A stretch of 64,000 nucleotides of DNA from Peptococcaceae bacterium BRH_c4a (GTDB taxonomy: Bacteria > Bacillota > Desulfotomaculia > Desulfotomaculales > Desulfocucumaceae), in the NCBI GenBank assembly GCA_000961585.1, contig LADN01000023.1:1-64000 (forward strand). Reading direction: 5' to 3'. The notes below the pieces were generated by a model that was not told the origin of the DNA, did no database searches, and saw only the letters and a program-made list of their open reading frames with translations. The position numbers and the translations under genes are program-made. Numbering within the stretch: position 1 is the stretch's first letter; the number at the start of each line of letters is the position of its first letter. Below are positions 34,405-43,616 of the stretch, piece after piece.

Positions 34405-36327
34405 ATGGAATATTTCGGTTATACCGGTAAAGTGCTGGACATTAATCTTAACAGCGGTACTGTGAAAAAAAAGGATCTTAACCAGGAACTAACAGTTAAA
34501 TATCTCGGGGGGATAGGATTTAACGCCGAGATATTATACCGGGAGCTTAGCCCCGGAACAGACCCCCTGGGTCCGGACAATATTTTGGTATTCAGCACCG
34601 GCCCCCTGGTAGGGTCCAGCATACCCACCTCCTGTCGCACCGAGGCATCCGCCCTGTCTCCGGCCACAGGATTATTCGGCACTTCAAATTCCGGCAATTA
34701 CTGGGGCGGAGAGCTTAAATACGCTGGATATGACTCCCTGATTATCAGGGGAAAGGCGGAAGAACCGGTTTATATATTGATAAATGACGGTGCTGTTAAA
34801 ATTATTCCAGCCCATCATTTATGGGGAAAAGATGCCTGGGAAACCATTAAAATAATACAGGATGAAATAGATGATATAAATATCCAGGTGGCCGTTATCG
34901 GCCAGGCCGGAGAGAATCTGGTGCGTTTCGCCAGTATTGAAAACGGCCCCTATGACGCATGGGCCCGTACCGGCCTGGGCGCAGTTATGGGCAGCAAAAA
35001 CCTGAAGGCGGTGGCTGTCCGGGGAACCGGACCGGTGAAAGTGGCACGGCCAGGGGATTTTGCCAAAACTCTGGAAGCAACCCGCAAGGCTATATTTAGT
35101 TCACCCTTTTATGCTCCCTTTGAAAAATTCGGTACAATGCTGATCACCATACCCTACCATAAATTCGGCATTCTACCCGGGCGCAATTTCCAAGGCGGAA
35201 CACCGGACAACTGGATGGAAACCAGGACCCGAAAACAGTTACACGGATTAACCAAACGGGGAATCTCCTGCATGTCTTGCCCCATAGCCTGCGCACACTG
35301 GGTGGAGGTCAAAGAAGGCCGGTACGCCGGACTCGAGATGAAAGATATGGAGGTTACTCCGGTAATAGGTTTTGGAGCCGGGTGCGACATCCAGGGACTT
35401 CCGGCCATAGCCGCCCTCAGCGGAGAATGTCAGAGGTATGGGCTGGACATGGTATCAGCATCCGCCTGCGTGGCATTTGCCATGGAAATGTACCAAAAGG
35501 GATATGTAACAGAAAACGACCTGGGATTTAAACTGCCCTGGGGAGATGAGGACGGTACATTAAAGTTATTGGAAATGTTAGCCCTTCGCAAGGGAATAGG
35601 AAATATTCTGGCCGAAGGAACCCGCCTGGCATCGGGAAAATTCCCCGGCACAGAATCTTTCGCCATCCATATCAAGGGACTTGAATATATTCTGGCCGAC
35701 CCCAGGGGCCGCTGGTCCACCTGGACACTGGGCTGCATAACCAACATCAGAGGGGGTGACCACCTCCGCACCAGAAATCCGGTGGAAAATCTTAAGCACA
35801 ACGAGAATCCCCTTCCCTATCGCACTGAAAAATTCGGATTGGACGACTACTTCTATGATCATCTGGATATGCCGGGAGATATTAAAAAAGCCGTGTTTGA
35901 CAATGTCACCAGGGATGTTAACATACCCTTGATGTCTAAATGGTCCGAAGACCTGATTTCGGTATACAACGCCCTGGGAATGTGCATCAGGCCTCCCGTT
36001 CTGCATACCGTTGGACCTACCCTTTTCTCCCGCATGTTCTCTGCCCTTACCGGGATTGATATCACAGCGGAACAAATAGCAAAAGCAGGTGAAAGAATCT
36101 GGAACACCATAAAGCTTTTCAACCTGAAGCAAGGTGAAAAACCTGAACAGTCGGACTATCCTGACAGGTTTTACAGTGAAGGGCTGAAAACCCCCCTGGG
36201 AGACAAAAAACTTGACCGTGATGCTGTCAGTGCCACCCTTAGCGAATACTACCTGGCCAGGGGATGGGATCCCAGGACAGGTGTTCCCAGCCCGCAAAAG
36301 CTCAGGGAACTAAATATTATAACTTGA
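34405..36327 (+). CDS. Aldehyde:ferredoxin oxidoreductase (tungsten type)
   Basis: A 640-aa protein. ATG 34405 (MEYFGYTGKVLDINLNSG) fits the family's usual N-terminus; longer frames begin at TTG 34300 but add unrelated residues, and no strong ribosome binding site is seen. The AOR fold has the tungstopterin regions (SPATGLFGTSNSGNYWGG) and the cluster motif CMSCPIAC, with the fourth Cys expected later (near LGCITNIRGGDH). It interconverts aldehydes and acids with ferredoxin. The ferredoxin gene lies 91 bases upstream. Confidence 0.9.
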   Translation: MEYFGYTGKVLDINLNSGTVKKKDLNQELTVKYLGGIGFNAEILYRELSPGTDPLGPDNILVFSTGPLVGSSIPTSCRTEASALSPATGLFGTSNSGNYWGGELKYAGYDSLIIRGKAEEPVYILINDGAVKIIPAHHLWGKDAWETIKIIQDEIDDINIQVAVIGQAGENLVRFASIENGPYDAWARTGLGAVMGSKNLKAVAVRGTGPVKVARPGDFAKTLEATRKAIFSSPFYAPFEKFGTMLITIPYHKFGILPGRNFQGGTPDNWMETRTRKQLHGLTKRGISCMSCPIACAHWVEVKEGRYAGLEMKDMEVTPVIGFGAGCDIQGLPAIAALSGECQRYGLDMVSASACVAFAMEMYQKGYVTENDLGFKLPWGDEDGTLKLLEMLALRKGIGNILAEGTRLASGKFPGTESFAIHIKGLEYILADPRGRWSTWTLGCITNIRGGDHLRTRNPVENLKHNENPLPYRTEKFGLDDYFYDHLDMPGDIKKAVFDNVTRDVNIPLMSKWSEDLISVYNALGMCIRPPVLHTVGPTLFSRMFSALTGIDITAEQIAKAGERIWNTIKLFNLKQGEKPEQSDYPDRFYSEGLKTPLGDKKLDRDAVSATLSEYYLARGWDPRTGVPSPQKLRELNIIT

Positions 36328-36342
36328 AAAGAAGGTGAAAAG

Positions 36343-36696
36343 CTAACCGGTGCAATCGGACAAACATATGAAATAGTTTTGTTCCAGAGTTGTATCGGCT
36401 ATTTTCATAAAGCTCTCCTCGGGATTCCATGTGAGTTGAATCCGTATGCCGTCAAAATAATCAACCTTTTCTATGTCACCAACGGCAACCCTTTTAAATT
36501 GTTCTGTTTGATGGATAAAGACCAACTGAAATTTTTCGTTTCTGACAAGCTTGAAACCGGTGTTGCCCACAACCTTATCTATAATAACAACCTCGGGGAC
36601 GGATTTGTCCAAAAGCTTCTTATTCTTGGTATACCAGTCCAAAGTTCCTGCTTTGACATTTATTTCGTCTATCATATCGTCTTTTCGGAAAGCCAA
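36343..36696 (-). CDS. Hypothetical protein
   Basis: A 117-aa protein. TTG 36696 is favoured because GAGGGG lies 8 bases upstream; GTG 36705 is an alternative. The protein is soluble, with mixed beta-strand-like text (PEVVIIDKVVGNTGFKLVR). It ends 16 bases from the AOR stop on the other strand. I recognise no family. Confidence 0.5.
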   Translation of the reverse strand: MAFRKDDMIDEINVKAGTLDWYTKNKKLLDKSVPEVVIIDKVVGNTGFKLVRNEKFQLVFIHQTEQFKRVAVGDIEKVDYFDGIRIQLTWNPEESFMKIADTTLEQNYFICLSDCTG

Positions 36697-36842
36697 TATG
36701 CCCACCCCTCTGGCATGTTATACTAAAAGAATAATTCAGCATTTTCGTATGTAATCCTTCTGACAATGCTATAAAATATGAAAGTTTGTGCATACGAATA
36801 CAAGTAAAGCTTTTTAATGATCTATATTTTTCAGAATGAGAG

Positions 36843-36992
36843 GTGATTCTTACGGAAGTTTCAGTCATTATGGCAGTACTGGCTATAGTTTCCTTTATCT
36901 TTATCATCAAACTTATTAAGGGTGCTATACGGATGGTGTTTATGCTGGTAATAGCCGCACTGGCCCTATGGTATGCATCGAGGTTACTCTGA
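36843..36992 (+). CDS. Tiny membrane protein
   Basis: A 49-aa protein starting at GTG 36843. Two hydrophobic stretches (VIMAVLAIVSFIFIIKLI and MVFMLVIAALALWYASRLL) form a helical hairpin. No start ATG is used; upstream GAGAG is a weak ribosome binding site. It sits in an AT-rich gap before the P-loop protein. Size and topology fit small stress or phage-holin-like proteins, but nothing specific is known. Confidence 0.5.
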   Translation: MILTEVSVIMAVLAIVSFIFIIKLIKGAIRMVFMLVIAALALWYASRLL

Positions 36993-37116
36993 AAACAGCG
37001 GTAAGCTTTTTTTGCCACAGAGATCACAGAGGCTGCAGAGACAAAAAGAACACAGAGCACTAAATAGGCCGGCTGAAGATATTCAAATTAAGTGTAAATT
37101 GCGGAGGTGTAATTTC

Positions 37117-37677
37117 ATGGGTAGCCAGAGAAAAATAGCCATCATTGGAGGTCCGGGAACGGGAAAAACAACACTGGTCAAACAGCTGGATGTGGACTAC
37201 AGCCTAGCCGGCTACAATTCCGATGTATGTCTGGAGTTCGCCCGTACATACATAGTCAGCTATGGTGTGCCCACCAATATCTTTGAGCAGTTCCTTCTAT
37301 ATGAAGGTCAAAAACAGAGGGAAGCCGAATTCCGCCACTGTGAAATGCTATTTTGCGATAACGCCACAATTTTAAACTATGTTTACGGGCTAATCAGTTG
37401 TGACTACAATAACCCCAAAGAGGTTTATTCACTGATGAAGCTTTTTGAGTGGGCCATGAAAGACCTGCCTGATTACCAGATATTCTATGTACCCCGGGAG
37501 TTTTCCCTCACCAGGGATGGAGTGCGCTACCAGGATGAAGAATTCGCCGTCATGCTTGACAAAAAGATAAAAAATTTCCTGGATATCATGAATGTGCCGT
37601 ACACGGTGGTGCAGGGAGATATGAAAGCCAGGGTTAATCAGGTTAAGGAAATAATAGGTTTTGAAAACAGAAGATAA
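37117..37677 (+). CDS. P-loop ATPase/kinase-like protein (AAA_28-like)
   Basis: A 186-aa protein with a Walker A GGPGTGKTTLVKQL at residues 11-24 and a NadR-type kinase look: CDNATILNYVYGL follows in the middle. ATG 37117 follows GGAGGTG by 7 bases. It is a nucleoside- or nicotinamide-ribose-kinase-like fold; the substrate is unknown. It stands alone on its strand. Confidence 0.75.
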   Translation: MGSQRKIAIIGGPGTGKTTLVKQLDVDYSLAGYNSDVCLEFARTYIVSYGVPTNIFEQFLLYEGQKQREAEFRHCEMLFCDNATILNYVYGLISCDYNNPKEVYSLMKLFEWAMKDLPDYQIFYVPREFSLTRDGVRYQDEEFAVMLDKKIKNFLDIMNVPYTVVQGDMKARVNQVKEIIGFENRR

Positions 37678-37737
37678 GCAATCTCATTGGTTGCAGGTTA
37701 TTGGCTGGGTCACCTATTGCCCACTGCCCACCAGAAC

Positions 37738-38229
37738 TTACTCAGCACACGGCTTATCCATGGCTTCAACCAACTTTTTATAAGTCAGATCCAATCCCTC
37801 TGATATAACCCTGATATCGCCCAAAACAGGCATAAAGTTGGTATCACCGCCCCAGCGGGGTACAATATGTATATGAAAATGACCGGGAACCCCTGCTCCG
37901 GCAATTTCTCCAAGGTTGACCCCTATATTGAATCCCTCCGGGTTGAAAGCCGATCTTAAAAGTCGGGTCATCTTTTGGGTTACCAGACCCAGTTCCAATA
38001 ACTCATCCTGTTCCAAATCGGTTATGTCACCCACATGCCTTTGGGGAGCAATCAAAATGTGCCCGTTATTGTAAGGATAAAGATTCATAAGGGTAAAAAC
38101 TTTGCCTCCACGGTATAATACATAATTCTCCGCATCCTTATCAGATTGTACCTTTTCACAGAATATGCACTCCGACCCATGATCCTTGCCAATATATACC
38201 GTCCTCCACGGCGCCCAAATCCTCTCCAT
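37738..38229 (-). CDS. HIT-family nucleotide hydrolase/phosphorylase
   Basis: A 163-aa protein with the histidine triad GHFHIHIVPRW near residue 115 and a zinc-type CIFCEK near the N-terminus, together marking the Ap4A/HIT-like group (Rv2613-type AP4A phosphorylase or hydrolase). It acts on dinucleoside polyphosphates or adenylated compounds. ATG 38229; upstream GGGAG. Confidence 0.88.
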   Translation of the reverse strand: MERIWAPWRTVYIGKDHGSECIFCEKVQSDKDAENYVLYRGGKVFTLMNLYPYNNGHILIAPQRHVGDITDLEQDELLELGLVTQKMTRLLRSAFNPEGFNIGVNLGEIAGAGVPGHFHIHIVPRWGGDTNFMPVLGDIRVISEGLDLTYKKLVEAMDKPCAE

Positions 38230-38338
38230 AGCTTACTATCTCCCTCAATTTTTTTAATGTCTAACCTTCTACGAGTATCATTTCAATTCCTTTATAAAAA
38301 ACACCATTTATTTTACTTCCACAGTTGATATAATATAG

Positions 38339-38382
38339 AGCCCCCCTCCGGATATTACACATCTGGAGGGAGGCTTTTTTTA
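38339..38382 (+). terminator. Plus-strand terminator without an obvious plus-strand gene
   Basis: GCCCCCCTCC pairs with GGAGGGAGGC, followed by TTTTTTT. It lies between two minus-strand genes; no plus gene ends close by (the nearest ends at 37677). TATAAT at 38329-38334 lies directly before, so a very short or antisense transcript may end here. Confidence 0.6.
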
Positions 38383-38410
38383 TAACCTGACAATCAGTTA
38401 TACTTTTTGT

Positions 38411-39745
38411 TTATTTCCTTATAAAATCAGTCACAGCAATATTCTGAAGGACCCCTGCCGCAGCTTCCTGCAAATGCCCATGTCCGCCACCGTACAAGGG
38501 CGGGCCGGTCAGCTCGGTATAAGCAGGGATACCGTGCTCATTAATATCCAGCCCCTCTGCTTCCTCCTGCGAGGAAACCCTTATACCCATTGATTTTTTG
38601 AGAATAACAAACATTACGAAAGTTGTACCGAATGCCCACAGCGAAACCGAAAAAACTCCCAGTGCCTGTATACCCAGCAGATTGAATCCTCCGCCGTAAA
38701 AAAGCCCCCCCTTTTCGGCGAAGAGACCTACCGCCAATGCTCCCCATGTGCCGCATGCACCATGCACAGCTATGGCGCCCACAGGGTCATCCGCTTTGAT
38801 CCGGTCAAAAAAGCCCACTGCCAACACTACCAGTATTCCGGCTACCAGACCGATTATCACTGCGCCAACAGGCGAAATATATGCACACCCTGCAGTGGCT
38901 GCTACCAGGCCGGCCAGCGCACCGTTAATAGCCATACTGGGATCGGGTTTGCCCCATCTCAACATGGTGAATAAGGCGCCTGCTGTGCCTCCGGCCGCCG
39001 CTGCCAGATTTGTGGTAACGGCTATGCGGGCAATATTCATATCCAGCCCGGAGAGGGAACTTCCGGGGTTGAAACCGAACCACCCAAACCACAGAAGAAA
39101 AGTACCCAGGAAGGCCAAATGCATATTGTGAGCGGGTAAAACATTTAAACTTCCGTCATCGTTGTATTTCCCGATGCGGGGACCCAGCACCAGCACAGCC
39201 GCCAGGGCGCTCCAACCGCCCACGGCATGAACAGCAGCTGATCCTGCAAAATCAAGCATGCCCAGATTAGCCAACCAGCCCCCGGAACCCCACACCCAGT
39301 GTCCCGAAATGGGATAAATCAGGCCGGTAACCAGCACTGTAAATATCATGTAGGTTGAAAACTTCATCCTTTCCGCCACCGCCCCGGAAATGATGGAGGC
39401 CACAGCCATTGCGAAGGCGGCCTGAAAGATAAAATAAGCATATATTGGTATCCTGAGCTGTATGTGATCCATTCCCCCACCCAGGAAGAACCCGCTGGTT
39501 CCTATTATTCCCGCCTTATCCAGTCCGAACATTATAGCGAAACCCAATGCGAAATAACTCAGCATACCCAACGTACAGTCAGTAAATACCTTCATCACAA
39601 TATTCAAAGAGTTTTTGGCTCTTACAAATCCGGCCTCCAAAAAGGCAAAGCCACCCTCCATTAGAAAAATCAATGCGGCACACAATAAAACCCAGACAGT
39701 ATCAATGCCACTTGCAAGTTCCGATATGTTCAAAGCAGAGTCCAT
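38411..39745 (-). CDS. amtB: Ammonium transporter
   Basis: A 444-aa protein. ATG 39745 follows GGAGGCG with a 6-base gap; a start at 39760 is weaker. Eleven helices, with the conserved FLEAGFVRAKNSLNIVMK near the N-terminus, DFAGSAAVHAVGGWSALAA and HGACGTWGALAVG as in Amt/MEP channels. It passes ammonia across the membrane. The P-II gene is directly upstream, the usual pairing in which P-II blocks the channel under nitrogen excess. Confidence 0.95.
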   Translation of the reverse strand: MDSALNISELASGIDTVWVLLCAALIFLMEGGFAFLEAGFVRAKNSLNIVMKVFTDCTLGMLSYFALGFAIMFGLDKAGIIGTSGFFLGGGMDHIQLRIPIYAYFIFQAAFAMAVASIISGAVAERMKFSTYMIFTVLVTGLIYPISGHWVWGSGGWLANLGMLDFAGSAAVHAVGGWSALAAVLVLGPRIGKYNDDGSLNVLPAHNMHLAFLGTFLLWFGWFGFNPGSSLSGLDMNIARIAVTTNLAAAAGGTAGALFTMLRWGKPDPSMAINGALAGLVAATAGCAYISPVGAVIIGLVAGILVVLAVGFFDRIKADDPVGAIAVHGACGTWGALAVGLFAEKGGLFYGGGFNLLGIQALGVFSVSLWAFGTTFVMFVILKKSMGIRVSSQEEAEGLDINEHGIPAYTELTGPPLYGGGHGHLQEAAAGVLQNIAVTDFIRK

Positions 39746-39772
39746 TTTATTCGCCTCCATGAAAATATTAAA

Positions 39773-39803
39773 ACGCTCCCGGGCCTAGTCAGGCCTGGAG
39801 CGT
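39773..39803 (-). terminator. Hairpin between P-II and amtB
   Basis: ACGCTCC-AGGCCT on the minus strand pairs with AGGCCC-GGAGCGT around GACT, then TTTTAATATTTT. It sits 28 bases upstream of amtB, so it may act as an attenuator within the operon. Confidence 0.65.
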
Positions 39804-39902
39804 CATTGCTCGTAAAAACATATTAATGCTGCCGTTAAGATCTGGGTTATAGGTTATTGGTTATTGGTAACAAACATTAGGCAGAGGCTTGGGGCTTATA
39901 GC

Positions 39903-40250
39903 TTACAGGGCATCGTTACCCTTCTCCCCTGTCCGGACACGAATTGCATCTTCAACGGTGGAAATAAATATCTTTCCATCGCCAATCTCTCCGGTGCGAG
40001 AGACATCACATAAAATATTGACCACTTCATCCAACTTATGATCCCTGACCACAATTTCCAACTTCACCTTAGGCAGCAAATTGATACTGTACTCCTGCCC
40101 TCTGTAAACTCCAGTCATGCCACGCTGCATCCCACAACCATAGACCTGAGACACAGTCATACCGTGAACGCCCAAACTGCCAAGGGCTTCCTTGACCTCA
40201 TCCAGTTTCTGGGGCCTGATAATGGCTTCAATCTTCTTCACGGTTTTCAT
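39903..40250 (-). CDS. P-II nitrogen regulatory protein
   Basis: A 115-aa protein of GlnB/GlnK type. The T-loop region reads TGVYRGQEYSINLLPK with tyrosines at 49 and 54; the C-terminal signature GKIFISTVEDAIRVRTGEKG is complete. It forms trimers that read ATP, ADP and 2-oxoglutarate and control ammonium uptake. Pairing with amtB argues for GlnK function. A leader with a terminator precedes it. Confidence 0.95.
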   Translation of the reverse strand: MKTVKKIEAIIRPQKLDEVKEALGSLGVHGMTVSQVYGCGMQRGMTGVYRGQEYSINLLPKVKLEIVVRDHKLDEVVNILCDVSRTGEIGDGKIFISTVEDAIRVRTGEKGNDAL

Positions 40251-40263
40251 CCTCCCGTTGTGA

Positions 40264-40332
40264 ATAAAAAAGCCCTAACCCGCACACACGGCATTAGGAC
40301 CTCATCGGCCAATTTGATACAACGCTGTATCA
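40264..40332 (-). promoter_or_regulatory. Leader with hexaloop hairpin and terminator before P-II
   Basis: On the minus strand TGATAC-AGCGTT-GTATCA (40332-40315) forms a perfect 6-bp stem with a hexaloop having A at 1 and G at 4, as in ANTAR-target hairpins. About 15 bases later CCTAATGCCG...CGGGTTAGG (40299-40273) followed by CTTTTTTTATT is an intrinsic terminator. The P-II gene starts at 40250. This arrangement suggests antitermination; a second ANTAR hexaloop is not clearly seen. Confidence 0.55.
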
Positions 40333-40369
40333 TCTACAACACTTATTATAATCTTTCCCGGCCCGCTGA

Positions 40370-41533
40370 TCAACCTATATTTCTACTGAAGATACGCGGC
40401 ACCCGGGAGCTTACCATGCAAACCACCTCGTAATTGATGGTCCCAATCCATCGGGCCACTTCCTCCACTGGAAGAACGCTGGACACCTGCCTGCCAAAAA
40501 GAACAACCTCGTCACCGGAAGTAACCCCGGCAATGTGCCCCACATCTATCATGCACTGATCCATGCATATCCTGCCCACAATGGGAGCGCGCCTGCACTT
40601 TACCAACACCTCCCCATTTGAAGAAAGAAGCCTTGAATATCCATCGGCATAACCAACTGGAAGGGTGGCAATAGCGGTCTTTTGGGGGGTTATGTATGTA
40701 CACCCATAGCTTACAGAAAACCCCGGCGGCACTTCCTTCACCTGAGCAACCCTCGTCTTCATGGACATTACGGGGTGCAGGTCCAACCTGCCCTTATGCA
40801 CTTCTTCCGAAGGGTACAGTCCATATAGTGATATTCCCGCCCTGACCAGATTAAGTCCGCATTCCGGAAGGTCTATAATGGCAGCGCTGTTGGCGCAGTG
40901 TTTCAAAGGAAATTCCAGTCCTTCACGGCGAAGGCTTTCCAGTAGATTTAAAAAACTCTCCATTTGAGTTTTGGTATATGTCTTGTCAGCACTATCAGCG
41001 CTGGCAAAATGTGTAAATATACCTTCTGTTTGAAGGTGGGGCAGGGCAGCTATTTTTTTTACCTCTTCTACGGCAGAACCGCAAACCGCCACTACCCCCA
41101 ACCTTCCCATACCCGTATCGATCTTTATATGAACAGGTATTTTAACGCCCATCCTGCCCGCCTGATCATTTAATTCCAGGGCATAATCGCTGCCATAAAC
41201 AACCTGCTCCAGTTTATATTCGGCTATCTCCCGGATCATTTTAACCGGTGTATAGCCCATAACCAATACAGGCGCCCCAATCCCGGCCATACGCAGTTCA
41301 ACACCCTCGGCCGATCTGGCCACAGCAAGGCGGGCAGCTCCGTTTTCCAGAACCACCCTGGATACCTCCACGGCTCCGTGTCCATATCCATTGGCCTTTA
41401 CCACTGCCATTATCCCGGCCCTGGCATCGGTTACCCTGCGGATTTCTCTGATATTATGGGAAAGTGCATCAAGATCTATTTCAGCCCATGTAGGCAGTAC
41501 ATCCAAATTAAACACCTCGGATTTAAAATTCAT
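40370..41533 (-). CDS. alr: Alanine racemase
   Basis: A PLP enzyme of 387 aa from ATG 41533, or 378 aa from TTG 41506, which has the better-placed GAGGTG. TWAEIDLDALSHNIR opens the family domain; VVKANGYGHGAVEV holds the PLP lysine and SVSYGCTYITP the catalytic tyrosine. It makes D-alanine for peptidoglycan. The start overlaps the stop of the nnr gene by 11 bases, so translation is coupled. Confidence 0.95.
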   Translation of the reverse strand: MNFKSEVFNLDVLPTWAEIDLDALSHNIREIRRVTDARAGIMAVVKANGYGHGAVEVSRVVLENGAARLAVARSAEGVELRMAGIGAPVLVMGYTPVKMIREIAEYKLEQVVYGSDYALELNDQAGRMGVKIPVHIKIDTGMGRLGVVAVCGSAVEEVKKIAALPHLQTEGIFTHFASADSADKTYTKTQMESFLNLLESLRREGLEFPLKHCANSAAIIDLPECGLNLVRAGISLYGLYPSEEVHKGRLDLHPVMSMKTRVAQVKEVPPGFSVSYGCTYITPQKTAIATLPVGYADGYSRLLSSNGEVLVKCRRAPIVGRICMDQCMIDVGHIAGVTSGDEVVLFGRQVSSVLPVEEVARWIGTINYEVVCMVSSRVPRIFSRNIG

Positions 41534-43079
41534 TCTCCACGGCTCTGATGACCCCCGGCAGGGAATGCAAAATATCACCTGCCACCAATCCAAGCATGCC
41601 CTTTTCCAGAACGACTCTGTCTCCCGCCAGGCCGTGCAGGTACACTCCAGCCGCAGCAGCCCTGGAGACCTCCATTCCCTGGGCCATGAGCCCTGCAATT
41701 ACCCCGGTCAGAACATCCCCACTACCCCCTGTAGCCATCCCGGGATTACCTGTGGGGTTTATGTAAGCAGTTCCGTCAGGAGAGGCTATAATGGACCGGT
41801 AGCCCTTCAGCACCAGCACCGCCCCCCATTCTGACGACCACCGCCGGGCTATGTTCAACCTGTCCTGCTGTATAGATGCGGCGGACAGACCGGCAAGGCG
41901 GCCCATTTCACCCGGGTGGGGAGTAACCACCAAAGGGACCTTCACCTTGCCCAACAGGCCGGTTCGACCCACCACAGCGTTTAGGGCGTCGGCGTCCAAT
42001 ACCAGGGGGATACCGGAAAACATAATAATCTTTCTCACTGCATCCCATGTTTCAGAGTTTCCCGACAACCCAGGGCCCAGAGCCAAAACATCGGCCCTAT
42101 CCATCATACTCCGGATCAATGGAGGGGCCTCCTTTGACACCGTCCCCTCACCAGTACAGGGAACCGGTACCACCATAACCTCGGTAAGCTTTGAGGCCAC
42201 CGGCAGGTATACAGACTCCGGAACAGCCAGTGTTACCAGGCCCGCTCCAGCTCTGGCCGCAGCCTCTGCTGTCAGGCAGGCAGCTCCTGCCATGCCGCGG
42301 GATCCGGCAACGATCAGAACCCTGCCATAATCTCCCTTATGGGAGGTGTTTGGCCTGAAGGGGAGCCATCCTTTTACCTGGTCCTTAACTGTGAGGTTCA
42401 GTTTTAAATGCTCACCCTCCAGCAGGGAAACCGGCAGAGAAATGTCCGCCACCCTGAGATCACCGGCATAGGCCACGCCCGGCTCAAGTAACAGCCCAAT
42501 TTTAGGCAGCCCGAAGGTAACCGTCAGGCTGGCTCTTATACAGTGCCCATTAACATTCCCAGTGTCAGCCTCCAGTCCTGAGGGTAAATCCACTGCCACC
42601 ACAGGTTTCTGCGAGGCGTTAATGGCTTCAATTATCGGGCCTGCATAATCCTTTACTTTTCCCTTAAAACCGGTTCCGTAAATGGCATCAACAACGATAT
42701 CGGTTTTTACCAGAAACAACCTTACCGCATTGAAATCATCTTTCTGGGTAATGGTATAAACCTTTTGACCCATCCTGTGCCATATTTCAAGGTTGGTGGC
42801 GGCATCCCCGGTGATCTTATCGGGGCTTTCCAGCAGGAGTACCTTTACGTCAACACCCATATTAAACAAATGCCTGGCAGCCACCATTCCGTCTCCACCA
42901 TTATTACCCTTTCCGGCAAATATGGTCACAGTCCTGCCCTGTGTACCGTCCAGCCTTTCCAAAACTCCCTCCGCCACCCGGCGGCCGGCGTTTTCCATAA
43001 GAACTATACCCGGTATTTTGAATTCCATCATAGCCTTCTGGTCAATCTCCCGCATCTCCTGGGCGGTAGCCACTTTCAT
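41523..43079 (-). CDS. nnr: Bifunctional NAD(P)H-hydrate epimerase/dehydratase
   Basis: A 518-aa fusion. N-terminal YjeF epimerase domain (about 1-215; GKGNNGGDGMVAARHL, VAVDLPSGLEADTG) and C-terminal ADP/ATP-dependent dehydratase domain (about 225-515; VVTPHPGEMGRLAGL and GNPGMATGGSGDVLTGVIAGL). It repairs damaged, hydrated NADH and NADPH. It overlaps acpS by 38 bases and alr by 11, a typical Firmicutes acpS-nnr-alr order. Confidence 0.95.
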   Translation of the reverse strand: MKVATAQEMREIDQKAMMEFKIPGIVLMENAGRRVAEGVLERLDGTQGRTVTIFAGKGNNGGDGMVAARHLFNMGVDVKVLLLESPDKITGDAATNLEIWHRMGQKVYTITQKDDFNAVRLFLVKTDIVVDAIYGTGFKGKVKDYAGPIIEAINASQKPVVAVDLPSGLEADTGNVNGHCIRASLTVTFGLPKIGLLLEPGVAYAGDLRVADISLPVSLLEGEHLKLNLTVKDQVKGWLPFRPNTSHKGDYGRVLIVAGSRGMAGAACLTAEAAARAGAGLVTLAVPESVYLPVASKLTEVMVVPVPCTGEGTVSKEAPPLIRSMMDRADVLALGPGLSGNSETWDAVRKIIMFSGIPLVLDADALNAVVGRTGLLGKVKVPLVVTPHPGEMGRLAGLSAASIQQDRLNIARRWSSEWGAVLVLKGYRSIIASPDGTAYINPTGNPGMATGGSGDVLTGVIAGLMAQGMEVSRAAAAGVYLHGLAGDRVVLEKGMLGLVAGDILHSLPGVIRAVENEF

Positions 43080-43467
43080 TGATATTGCCTCCTTTCACAG
43101 CCAGGGCAAAGGCCACAGCAGTAACGCCGCCGTGGCTGACACTGATCATCACCCTGATAATTCCCCTGTTTTTGGCTATCCTTCCGGTGTTACCGGTCAG
43201 CACTATCTCTGGAGCCGCATAACCGGTTCTTCTGACCTCAATATCAGTCCATCTACAGCCGGCCAGCCCGGTTCCCATTGCTTTTAAAACCGCTTCCTTG
43301 GCAGCAAACCTTGCCGCAAGGCAGGGGTAAGGATTTTTTCTGACCAGGCAGTAATCCAGCTCAGCCCTGGTAAACACTCTTACTAAAAAATTCTGTCCCT
43401 TCCTCAATATGACGCTCTTTATACGATCTATCTCCACAATGTCGGTTCCGATGCCTTCTATCTGCAT
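43042..43467 (-). CDS. acpS: Holo-acyl-carrier-protein synthase
   Basis: A 141-aa enzyme with GIGTDIVEIDRIKSVI at the N-terminus (Mg-binding Asp) and RFAAKEAVLKAMGTG in the middle. It transfers 4'-phosphopantetheine from CoA to acyl carrier protein. The C-terminus is slightly longer than usual and overlaps the nnr start by 38 bases. Confidence 0.95.
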   Translation of the reverse strand: MQIEGIGTDIVEIDRIKSVILRKGQNFLVRVFTRAELDYCLVRKNPYPCLAARFAAKEAVLKAMGTGLAGCRWTDIEVRRTGYAAPEIVLTGNTGRIAKNRGIIRVMISVSHGGVTAVAFALAVKGGNINESGYRPGDAGD

Positions 43468-43616
43468 AAATCCTCCGTTAAAAACTGGGCTTTCTGTTTC
43501 CGGTTGTTTCCAAAATTCTCCGTCAAAAAGAAAAAACCTGCCCGCAGCAGATTTTTGTGGATGACAATATTCTGGGCAAAAGAACTCCTTTTTTATACAT
43601 ATATAAAGAATAAAAC

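Noticed and set aside
35578-36297. Minus-strand 239-codon frame opposite the aldehyde oxidoreductase
   Set aside because: It is the complement of a well-supported gene, with no family text or ribosome binding site.
39841-39900. Short GGTTAT/GGTTATTGG repeats after the P-II gene as a CRISPR-like or tandem array
   Set aside because: Only two or three degenerate copies of about 8 bases; no spacers.
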